A stretch of DNA of 19,032 bases, from NCBI GenBank assembly GCA_026770615.1, contig MU631450.1, positions 183,217-202,248 on the forward strand, given 5' to 3'. The notes under the pieces were generated by a model. That model saw nothing but the letters and a program-made list of their open reading frames with translations. It ran no database searches and had not been told where the DNA came from. This document shows, one piece after another, positions 1 through 8,346 of the stretch (positions are counted from its first letter, which is position 1; every line of letters begins with the position of its first letter). This DNA is from Pavlovales sp. CCMP2436. Lineage: Eukaryota; Haptophyta; Pavlovophyceae; Pavlovales. Both the position numbers and the translations under genes were made by a program.

Positions 1-90
1 TATCTTGATTCTTGCTATCTTGATTCTTGCTATCTTGATTCTTGTTATCTTGATTCTTGTTATCTTGATTCTTGTTATCTTGATTCTTGT
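1..90. repeat. 15-bp minisatellite, six copies
   Basis: Six head-to-tail copies of a 15-bp unit, TATCTTGATTCTTGY, run from the first base of the window to position 90. The copies are identical except for the last base, which is C in copies 1-2 and T in copies 3-6. The array probably begins before the window. It lies upstream of the first recognisable CTR9 exon, so it is most likely intronic. A degenerate repeat of TTACTGAC followed by a C-tract and TCCCTT follows at about 125-150, 170-200 and 265-300. Confidence 0.9.
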
Positions 91-311
91 TATTTGCTGG
101 TTTTGCTATTGTTATTGACGTTCATGTTACTGAACCCCCCCCCTCCCTTGCTTTTTTTTCACTCTGACTGTTACTGACCCCCCCCCGCGCTCCCTTTTTG
201 TTGGTTGCAATTGGAGGCTGTTGTTGCTATGAATGTGGCGTGTTGTCTATTTCCTTGCTTGGCCGTTCTTGCTACTGCTACTGACCCTCCCCCCACCCCC
301 CTTGGCTGCAG

Positions 312-587
312 GTTGAGGCGATGCGTGCGGGCAAGCCGGCGAAGCCCGACCGTGCACTGGAGCTCTACTCACGCGTGCTCGCTAGGTAATCACGATTGAA
401 ATGTTTTAATATTTTCGTGTTTACTGCGCAGGGCGTTCTTGGCATTTCGATTTGAAGAATCTAGTTCTTATGCGTATTCTTCTTGTGATTAAAATATTCT
501 TGCAATAGGGAGCCGACGAATATGTTCGCCGCGCAGGGCGTGGGGGTGGTGCTCGCGGACAAGGGGTACCTGCAGGAGGTGCGAATA

Positions 588-619
<32 letters not shown>

Positions 620-3600
620 AATATTATTATTGTTAATAATAATAATAATAATAATATTTATTATTTATTGTTTTAGTGGTGCCCCCCTATCCCGGCTTGC
701 AGAGGTCCCGAGCTCATGTGCTTATGATGATGATGTATGATGATGAACGAGATGAAATCGGAATATGATGGGCGGAGGTTGCCATCCTGAAATGTCTACG
801 ACCCCCCTTCATCCTAAAGCAGGCCGTACGCATAGAAAGCTAACCTGTACAACTGTTCAATACCCCCATCATCTTGTAACAGGCCAAGGAGATTTTCACG
901 CTTGTTTTGGAAGCGGGCGGAGGTCCCGAGCTCTGCTCCGCTGCGGCGAACCTCGCGCACATCCACATGTTGGAAAACCGGTAGGGGCTCGCCGCGTCTA
1001 GCTTGAACCGTATCCCTTAATTCCCATCACACCCACACATCCTTTTTTTCTTTTTCTTTTTCTTTTCTTTTTCGAGTTGCGACTCCTAGCCCCAAATTGT
1101 AATCCCCGTGCACAAGACACTCACCTACCCCCCCCCCCCTGGCCCGCAGCCTAACCTGCCTGCCCCCCCCCCTTTTTTTAACTTGCCCCCCCCCCCACCT
1201 GCCCGCAGCCCGCTACTGGCGATCAAGCTGTACGAGAACTGCCTGCGACACGCCGCCACGGTAATACTCATCATACGAGTAGAAGTGATTACAATAACAA
1301 TAATGATAATAATAATAATACCCATCACAGCCTGCGACACGCCTCCACGGTAATACTCATCATAGTAGTGAAAAAAATAATAACAACAACAACAACAATA
1401 ACAACAACAAAAATAATAACATTAACAAGCACAACATTAATAACAATAACAAAAAAATACTAATAATAACAATCACAATAACCACAATCACAACAATAAC
1501 TAACAGGTGGCGCACACCTCCCCCGCCGCCTCGGAGAGTCAGCTGGCCCTCTCGCTGCAGCTGGCGCACGCGCAGTACCGGGCCAACATGCTCCTCGAGT
1601 GCAAGCGCACCCTCGCCGGGGCCCTGCACGCGCACCCGGGCAGCGCGCCGCTCTGGTACCACATCTGCACAAATACAAATACAAAGATAAAAACACAAGC
1701 GCAGAAACACACCCACACACACTCAAGGCTATACCTGGCGCTGACGCTGTTGCAAGATAAAGATAAATAAATATAATATAAAATTTACAACAAAAAGGTA
1801 CAACCTGGCGCTGACGCTCTACCGCTCGGCCGCTGCCACGAGCCGCGACGACCGGGCGCTGGCCGACGCACTGCGCGCAGCTTCCGCTCAGGTGCGTGAC
1901 TGTGTGTGATTGTGTGTGCGTGCGTGCGTGATTGCGTGTGTGTGTGTGTGATTGTGATGACTGAGGTATTGCGCCAGCCCTGTTCACACCCTTATCACCC
2001 CCTTCCACCCCCCCCACTTGCAGGTGGAGCTGTCCGCGCGCCTCTTCGCCAGACTCGCCAGCGCACGCCGCGAGCGCACGCGCACCGCCGGTGGCAGGTG
2101 CCTTTTGGACTTATACCTTTTTGAAAACCTTTTGGAATAATACCTTTTTGAAAACCTTTTTGGGGCACAGGTCTTTTAGCATCCCTTTTTTTATAAAAAA
2201 GAACGTCCCTTTTTTATAAGAGTTCTTTTGAACGTCCCTTTTTTTATGAGAGTTCTTTTATAAGAGGTCTTTTTTTATAAGAGTTCTCTTGAACGTCCCT
2301 TTCTGACTCGCAGGTCTTTAAACGCCCCGCGACTTGCAGCCCGAGGGATTTATTTAGAACGGATGTTTGTGTTATTATGGCTATTCTCCCTTTTCTGATT
2401 CTGGTTGTTTCATTCCCGTGCCCGTTGTGCGCACAGCGCCTCCGCCTCCAACGGCATGTACTTGTCAACAACAACAACAAAAGGTGGTTATTATGGTCAT
2501 TCTTCCCTCTTCTAATCCTGGTTAATTCATTCCCAGAATCTTATAAGAATCTTATTCCGGTTTCTTATGTGCCTGGTGTGCGTGCAGCGCCTCCACCTCC
2601 GCCGTGGCCGACTGGAGCGAGCTGGACCTGATCCCCGACTCGCATGCCAAGGCGTACGCCTTGAAGTGCTCCGAGCTGCGCGCCCCCCTCCGCGAGCGCT
2701 ACAATGACGCGCAGGCGAGAAGGTACGGGAAAAAGAAGAAGAAAAAAACCAACACGAATACCAAGACGAACACTGATTCACTTGACTTCTTCTTTTCTTC
2801 ATTTAATCACTTTTGGTATCAGAGCTACAACGACGGGCGGTTGAAAAGATTCAAAAATGACTATAACTGAGATGAAATTTGCATTTAAAACACTCATATT
2901 CATCTCAATCTTAATTTATTATTTAAGATAAAAAAATTGCCACTTACTGACTGATTTATTGACTGACTGACCCCCTCCCCCTCCCCTCCCCCCCTCCCGC
3001 GCAGGTCCGACGACGAGGCGCGTGCGCTGGCCATCGCGGAGGAGCTGGGTGAGCAGGCGGTACACGAACAAAAGAAGAGAAAAGAAAAGCAAAAGAACAG
3101 AATTAAAAGAAACAGAAAAAAAATAAAGAAAAAGGAAAGAAAAGAAGAGGAAAGAAAAGGAAAGAGCAAAAGAGCGAGACAAGAAGCACCAGCATGCATG
3201 TAATGATCCATCTTCTAATTATAGTATCGCATGTAACTCGAATTTGAATTAGGCGGCGGTTGACGCGGCACGTGCTGCGACGACGCAGGCAGAGGCACTC
3301 GACGAGGAGGTACGCATCATGCTTTTTTTTTTTTTTTTTTTGGTACTATTGTACTGATTACTACTAGCACTCGCAGCAGGCAGATAGGAGATATGCATCA
3401 TACTTCGTATAATTATACTTGTTTTACGTATAATAGTAAGAATAATGTCTGCTACTACTGCTGCTGCTACTAGTAGTAAGAACTACTAACAGAAACCAAT
3501 CACAAAAATATCAAATAATCATAATATCTAATACTAACATCTAATCATGACTTATACTTTAATCAGAACTAGCAATCAAAAGGACAAGAACGCGCGGCGG

Positions 3601-4398
3601 TTGGATAATCAGAAATCAGAAATCAGAAATTAGAAATAAAAACTACCAACTAATAACTCATACTAACTTGCAACAATTCGAACGAACCCACAATAACAGG
3701 ACAAGGAGGCGCGTCTGGTGGAGCAGCGGGCGAGGCAGGCGCAGTTCCTCGAGAAGTTCAAGGGCGAGAAGGAACGCGACAGGCAGGCGGCCGAGCGGTA
3801 ACAATCATAAATATTGGAAAAAAAAAAAAAAAAAAAAATTGTTGTTGTTGTTGTTGATATGATGATTCTGACTCCACTTCGAATTTGAATCGTCAGGCGC
3901 GAGACGAAGAAGAGCAAGGCGGGCGTGGAGGGCGAGTACGAGGAGGAGGGTGAGGGCGAGGGGCCGCAGCTCAAGCAGGACAAGAAGAAGCGCAAGAAGA
4001 AGCGCGGCAAGAAGGACGACGCGCTCGCCGACGGCGCGCCCGAAGAGGAGGAGGGCGAGGAGGGGGCGGCCGCTGCGCATGAGGGCGACGAGCCGGGGGA
4101 GCAAGAGTACGAGGAGACGGTTGCCGACGCCAAGGGTGAGGGCGAGGGGGACGAGGCGGAGGGAGAGGCAGCCGATGGCGGCGGCGAGGGCGGCGAGGCG
4201 GCGCGCGCGCGCGAGCGCGCGCTCTTCGGCGACGGCGACGACGACGACGACGAGAGCGCAGCGGCGGAGGGCGTGGGCGACGAGCCCGCGGATGGCGCGG
4301 ACGCGATGCAGGTGGACGCCAACCCGGCGACCGCCGCCGCCCCGTCCGGAGGCGCGACCAAGCGGCGGCGAGTGATCGCGGACGACGACGATGACTGA
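312..4398 (+). CDS. CTR9: CTR9 homolog, PAF1 complex subunit (3' part, 12 exons)
   Basis: CTR9 is the TPR scaffold of the nuclear PAF1 complex, which acts in RNA polymerase II elongation and co-transcriptional histone modification. Exons by splice sites and phase: 312-385, 509-578, 883-980, 1209-1260, 1507-1655, 1798-1891, 2024-2097, 2588-2722, 3005-3059, 3253-3309, 3700-3797 and 3897-4398. They join into 485 codons plus TGA with every phase consistent and every intron GT-AG. Family signatures are the TPR stretches with FAAQGVGVVLADKGYL, NLAHIHMLENR, AIKLYENCLRH and YRANMLLECKRTL, which match CTR9 around its 'YENCLR' and 'ECKQTL' repeats. A charged coiled-coil (exons 8-11, with EQRARQAQFLEKFKGEKERD) follows, then a lysine-rich and a very acidic tail (last exon, ending in DDDDD). 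The 5' portion is outside the window. Introns are AT-rich, 99-490 nt, and often contain copies of adjacent splice junctions. Exon limits are inferred from homology and consensus sites, without transcript data. Confidence 0.9.
586..672. repeat. ATG/ATA trinucleotide microsatellite in CTR9 intron 2
   Basis: About ten ATG units pass into ATA/ATT units within the intron between exons 509-578 and 883-980. It is simple sequence with no coding value. Apparent ORFs through it give runs of Met and Ile and were discarded. Confidence 0.85.
1330..1364 (+). repeat. Copy of exon 4 end plus 5' splice site inside CTR9 intron 4
   Basis: Positions 1330-1364 repeat 1241-1275 with one mismatch in 35 bases. The copied segment covers the last 20 bases of exon 4 (ending CCACG) and the first 15 bases of the intron (GTAATACTCATCATA). 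The copy is preceded by ATCACAG, so it could act as a 19-nt miniexon at 1331-1349 between an AG acceptor and a GT donor. Inclusion would shift the reading frame. Confidence 0.85.
1366..1503. repeat. A/C-rich (AAC/AAT) tract in CTR9 intron 4
   Basis: A long run of AAC, AAT and AAAAT units is almost free of G, with very few T outside AAT triplets. It fills the second half of the intron up to the acceptor at 1506. It is low-complexity sequence with strong strand asymmetry and no coding signal. Confidence 0.8.
2098..2320. repeat. Degenerate CTTTTT/AACGTCCC repeats in CTR9 intron 7
   Basis: The 5' half of the 490-nt intron 7 is built from two short repeat families. One is a TACCTTTTTGAAAACCTTTT-like unit seen twice (2115-2160). 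The other is a GAACGTCCCTTTTTTTAT / AGAGTTCTTTTATAAG unit seen three to four times (2195-2300). Copies are imperfect and intermixed. Confidence 0.75.
2371..2600. repeat. Tandem duplication of the intron 7 acceptor region (CTR9)
   Basis: Segment 2371-2449 is repeated at 2488-2600. Both copies begin TTATTATGG, continue through a TTCTRATYCTGGTT and ATTCATTCCC-like stretch, and end in an acceptor followed by exon-like bases (CAGCGCCTCCRCCTCC at 2434-2449 and 2585-2600). The second copy joins the reading frame and is taken as the true exon 8 start at 2588. The first copy would put the acceptor at 2435 but is followed by non-homologous sequence. Confidence 0.75.
3062..3187. repeat. Polypurine tract in CTR9 intron 9
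   Basis: Roughly 120 bases consist almost only of A and G on the + strand (GAAAAG, GGAAAG and AAAGAAA motifs) between the donor at 3060 and the ATG-rich sequence at 3190. The length and purity are notable for a 193-nt intron and could allow triplex formation. No function is visible. Confidence 0.8.
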
Positions 4399-5016
4399 TC
4401 GCATCCCGGGTCGACGCGCTGCCAGCCAGCCCGGCCAGTGCCGATGGCCACGTGGGCAGCGGGCTTGCACTCCAGCCCCATACAGGGTTACATGCCAGCA
4501 GCCGTGCTGCGCATGCCACGGCGCGTGCCAGAGGTAGGTCCGCTCGGGGGCGTCGCAGGGCCCGGCGACTGCCCGGATGTCCGGATCGTGTCCAGCAGAC
4601 TCGGGCGCGTGCTGCATTCACTCCCCCGGGAGAAGACTCGAAGCTCGGATCAACTTTATTGTAAAGTTATATGTGTTATAGATATACTGGTGGGGATTCA
4701 AGTTGGCCTGAACCAAGTTATAATATTTTCAAGTATATATACTCACGTTATCAGTTCAGCTTTTGCGACTACAAAGTTCTTCTCATTCACACGTCAGCAG
4801 TCAGAGTGATTCAATTATGTCATTATCATATTTATAAACTGAGCCTGGATTCCGTCCCCAGACAGTCCGCGTCTTCGGCGCGCGACGGGCGTTCCTTATT
4901 TTTCTTTTTTTTCTAGGTCCACTAGCCCACCTCCTAGTCCTAACCCCGCACGCCCTAGAAACGGATGCGGACTCGAGCTTAATAGTAATATTATCATAAT
5001 TATGACTAATTAATTT
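4399..5016. other. CTR9 3' UTR and gene-free spacer
   Basis: GC-rich sequence continues to about 4640, probably 3' UTR, and then turns AT-rich. No conserved ORF is seen. A partial copy of a motif that recurs elsewhere in the window (GGGATTCAAGTTGG) lies at about 4692-4705. Confidence 0.6.
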
Positions 5017-5990
5017 AATGTCAATGACAATGGAAAAGCCGCTGCGCGCTTCCTCCTCCGAACCCACCAAAAATGTCGAGACACGTGTCTCGCTCAGAAG
5101 TCGTAGCGCGCTGCGCTCCGACCTCTGTGAAGAAGCTGCATTCCGCCAGATCGCCCAGAGCGATGTTCAAGGCGAAGAAGCAGACGAAGAGGATCACAAG
5201 ACTTCAGCTGCACCACTTGCGCGACCTCCCTGGACCACGGCGTCGAGATCCAGGCTCTTCCGCACGTAGCTGCAGCCGCATTTTTACGGAACAGCGAGAT
5301 GGGGGGGGGGAAGGAGGCTCAACTTCCAACCCACGTCGACGGCCCGATCCGCCGTCAACGGATTCCTCGTTGACCGATCTGGTGCTGGAACGCCGCGCAG
5401 AGCAATCTGCGCTGTCGCACTTGCGGCATGCCAAGAGCAGCACTCGCAGCACCACTCGCACGCGCAGCAGAAGAGGCCGCACGTGCTTTCAGGCCACAAG
5501 GTGAAGCCGAGGACCGCGGGCAACGGCAAAAAGGAAAAGGCGAGCGCAGCACTTGCGCCACCGCCGAAGCCATCGACGCCAGCCGACAACGGATCCCGGG
5601 TCCAATGCTCACAGCGCTCGATCCTATGAAGTCCGATGTACGGCACGCTGCAACAGCGTGTCGTCCAGCCTGCTCGCGGGACTTGGGGATCGCATTCAGG
5701 TGCATCAAACGGGGGTCTTGCACCTCTCCCATATCACTCATTGACAGGCGGCGCATCGTGGGCTGCGTCGTCGTGTGGCTACCAGTCGAGCATACACACA
5801 GTGTAGCCATCTTCTTCAAGGCTGATTGCTGCTCAGGAGGGCTGGGCGCCCCCTCCCACTGCAGATATCATGAAAGCCACCTCCCTCAACGCCTAGGGCG
5901 TTTGCGGCTGTGTTGAAGGGTCATACTAACTAACTATCTAACTACATCGTCAAGTACGCTGCCCTCGCGCCGTAGTACGTCGCCCTCAGC
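5017..5990. other. GC-rich unassigned segment, possibly retroelement body
   Basis: Several overlapping short ORFs exist on both strands but none matches a family I recognise and none has convincing start or splice context. The segment directly precedes a clear non-LTR retrotransposon C-terminus on the + strand, so it may be a decayed part of the same element. A perfect 16-bp palindrome with a CACGTG core sits at 5077-5092. I annotate no gene here. Confidence 0.4.
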
Positions 5991-5991
5991 G

Positions 5992-6491
5992 TCACAGACA
6001 TCGACCAGTACATTTCCAATCGGAAATTACGCTGGGCGGGACATGTGATGCGCAGCCATGAGCATGTCGAGACTTCTTCGCATGTTCATGACACCGTGGG
6101 TCAACGCACCGCGACGCAATGGGCGACCGCTGATCTCCTATACGGACACGACCTAACTCGCGAAGCTCAACAACGTCGGCTTCAACCTTGACGGGCAAGC
6201 AGTTGGCGTTGGCGTTTTGACGAGCTGGGGCAAGGCCGCACAAGACAAGGCATCCTGGCGCAAACTGACGAGACTACCGGCCGGACGTGAAACCCATCTT
6301 CAAGACCCGAACGAAATCGCCTGCTCGAAGCTCTGTTGGCGCTTTGGTACCACCGCAAGGTGACGCTAAAGCTCAACAGTGTGACGCTCAGACGCTAACA
6401 CCCGGGGCCTCCTGGACGCAGAGACTGCGCCCCAGGCGGTAGAAGGGGCATCATAACATAACATGTAACACAACATTTAACAACAATATAA
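5992..6491 (+). pseudogene. Non-LTR retrotransposon C-terminus and 3' tail, degenerate
   Basis: Forward-frame translations give the conserved block found after the reverse transcriptase domain of LINE-like elements. They show RKLRWAGHVMR (from about 6022), then in another frame PWVNAPRRNGRPLISY (about 6093-6140), an in-frame TAA, and AAQDKASWRKLTRLP (about 6235-6280). This order, RW-GHV-R, then GRP, then A-D-WR, is the family pattern. At least one frameshift and one stop show it is dead. The element seems to finish in a TAACA-rich simple tail (6455-6491), as LINE 3' ends often do. The reverse transcriptase core was not found in the window. Confidence 0.7.
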
Positions 6492-6529
6492 CGTGGATCC
6501 TGCGGACCTGGGGCTGATGAACAAGGTTT

Positions 6530-6935
6530 TTCCTATTTTTAAAATCATTGTGCTATTTTTGAATTGATTGCGCGATTTTTAAGAATCTAGTTTGTGAGCC
6601 AAATCGGGCTACAAAGAAGAGCGCGAAAAATGGTTATTTATAAACTGAGTGTTTCCAAACTGGGATTGGCTTTTACATATGGGGGATTTTACTATTTTTA
6701 AACTGATTGTGCTATTTTTGAACTGATTGTGCTATTTTTAAGAATCCAGTTTAGGATCCAAATCGGGGTACAAAGAAGAAAAGCTGAATTATGGACGGGG
6801 GGGTGGGGGTTTCGTTAAATTGGTAGATATTCGCTTTTGGTTATTTATAAACCGAGTGTTTCCAACCTGGTTTTGGTTTTCACCTATGGCTTTTGGTTAT
6901 TTTTGAACTGAGTGATTCCAAACTGGATTGAATTT
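6530..6935. repeat. Diverged tandem repeat, about 160-190 bp units
   Basis: Unit A (about 6533-6690) and unit B (about 6691-6890) share, in order, TATTTTTAAA, GTGCTATTTTTGAA, TTTTTAAGAATC, CCAAATCGGG, TACAAAGAAGA, GGTTATTTATAAA and GAGTGTTTCCAA. A third partial copy of the last part (GGTTATTTTTGAACTGAGTG, then TTCCAAACTGG) lies at 6894-6925. The copies differ by substitutions and indels. The repeat is AT-rich and non-coding. Confidence 0.75.
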
Positions 6936-7257
6936 TAGTTATTTAACACAGGTTTAAGAATTGTGTGTACCGACGCGCGCACCGCCGACAAATAAAGGGA
7001 TGCGAGCTGGGTACCAGAGAAAACGAAGATTTCATAGGTTCACCACAACACCAGGATATTTCTTCCTCTTCATAAAAAGAGCTTTTTAAATATTAACTAT
7101 GACTAAGTAGTAGCTATGAAGTTATATGCGCGTGTGTACGTATGTGCGTGTGTCAACTGCTGTTAGTAGTATGAATTGGGGAGGCTCCGCCACCCGGCAC
7201 CCCCCGCTTCTGTGGCCTGTTTTCTTCATGGCCTCTTCTCTTCAGACTGGGCCCCAC

Positions 7258-8127
7258 TCAGTAGACGAGCTCGGTCTCGACGGGCCACACCTCGCGGTTG
7301 AGCTTAATGTCAATCGGTTTTGTGAAGATGTGCACGAATTCGGCCACTTTCAGCGCGTCCTCCGCCTGTGCCACCTCGCTCAGCAGGTTCTGCGTCGGCA
7401 GCGTCTCCGCGTGGCGCGTGCGCAGGTCTGCGAGCATGCCCTCGCGCTCAGGCCCCTTCGCGTGGGCGAGCGCGCGGCCAAGTTTGAGCAAGCTGATGTA
7501 CGTGTCGGCTATCCGCGTCGGCAGTGGCACGTGGATCACGCCCTCCGACGGCGCCGCGCTCGCACTGTGCTGGCCGACGATGGAGGACTGCCAGCCGGTG
7601 AACATCCGTGAGGGGATGTCGTCTGTGCACGCGAGGACGCGCACCTCCATCGTGAGGTCCTCCTTCTCCGTGAGTGGCACGAGCGCCCGCGCAAACTCGG
7701 TGAGCTGCGTCAGCTCCGCCTGTGCTCGCGAGCGGGCAGGGGAACGCGGGCCTTCATCAGCGCTCCGCATCGAGGACGCTACCTCGCAGAGGAGAGGCAG
7801 CGCTCGCGCATTGCGAGCGCGAGAGGGCGCACGAGAGGGCGCGTACGCACACACCTCGACGACGTGCAGGAAATGCGACGGGTAGAGCAGCAGCAGGCCC
7901 GTCACCTCCTCGGGCGCGGCCTCGGTCGTGAGCTTGGGTAGCACGCCCTTGTGCCACGCGAGCAGCTGGCGCTGCTGCTGGTTGACGATCTGCCCGACGA
8001 AGCACATCCGGCCAAGCAGCCGCGATGTCTTACCCAGCCGCTCGTTGCGCGCCAGGATCGAGCTGAGCACCGACGCGGCCGGGGCCGCCGGCGGCTGCTC
8101 CTCGCTCCCCGGCAAAAAGCCGCTCAT
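7258..8127 (-). CDS. TEX47-like protein with BLUF-like fold (two exons)
   Basis: The start at 8127 is fixed by an in-frame TAA ten codons upstream; the stop is TGA at 7258. The uninterrupted frame is 289 codons, but residues 92-136 (7854-7720) look like a 135-nt intron. It starts GTGTGTGC, ends GAGCACAG, is a multiple of three and has no stop; splicing gives 244 residues. The BLUF/TEX47-type pattern is seen in MCFVGQIV, TGLLLLYPSHFLHVVE, then MEVRVLACTDDIPSRMFTGW and the C-terminal IFTKPIDIKLNREVWP. I see no tyrosine in the first strand (MCFVG), so flavin photochemistry is doubtful. The call comes from remembered family patterns; the cellular role is unknown here. It shares a 219-bp divergent spacer with mS35. 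Confidence 0.6.
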   Translation of the reverse strand: MSGFLPGSEEQPPAAPAASVLSSILARNERLGKTSRLLGRMCFVGQIVNQQQRQLLAWHKGVLPKLTTEAAPEEVTGLLLLYPSHFLHVVEVCAYAPSRAPSRARNARALPLLCEVASSMRSADEGPRSPARSRAQAELTQLTEFARALVPLTEKEDLTMEVRVLACTDDIPSRMFTGWQSSIVGQHSASAAPSEGVIHVPLPTRIADTYISLLKLGRALAHAKGPEREGMLADLRTRHAETLPTQNLLSEVAQAEDALKVAEFVHIFTKPIDIKLNREVWPVETELVY

Positions 8128-8346
8128 CCCGTCTTGCAGAGAAACGGTGGGCTCCGTTTAAAAAGACGATGAACCGATGCCTTGTGATTTGCACCCTTAT
8201 GTATGTGCCAGAGGCGTATCGTGCGGTCATCTCAAGCGGTCGATACGCCGCGCGTAACTTACTCGTGACAGCATCTCCTCCGCGCATCTCCCGCGCCCCG
8301 CCGTTCTTGGTTCCCATCATTCTTGTGTTAAAATTCGCTTTCCAGA
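8128..8346. promoter_or_regulatory. Divergent intergenic region between TEX47-like and mS35 genes
   Basis: Only 219 bp separate the two start codons, so the promoters of both genes must lie here or overlap the 5' ends. I see no clear TATA box. The sequence is mixed GC with a TTAAAA at about 8157-8162 and TTAAAATT at 8328-8335. The assignment is by position only. Confidence 0.5.

Noticed and set aside
1..90. Regular short repeats as a CRISPR array
   Set aside because: Units are contiguous 15-mers with no spacers, in a eukaryotic intron-like setting; it is a minisatellite.
3663..4621. Long minus-strand ORFs opposite the CTR9 acidic tail
   Set aside because: They are Ser- or Arg-rich translations of repetitive GAG/GAC codons and cross a poly-A intron.
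5018..5916. Overlapping ORFs of 83-162 codons as genes
   Set aside because: There is no family resemblance, no consistent frame, and frames on both strands are equally open. It is better left as an unassigned, possibly retroelement-derived segment.
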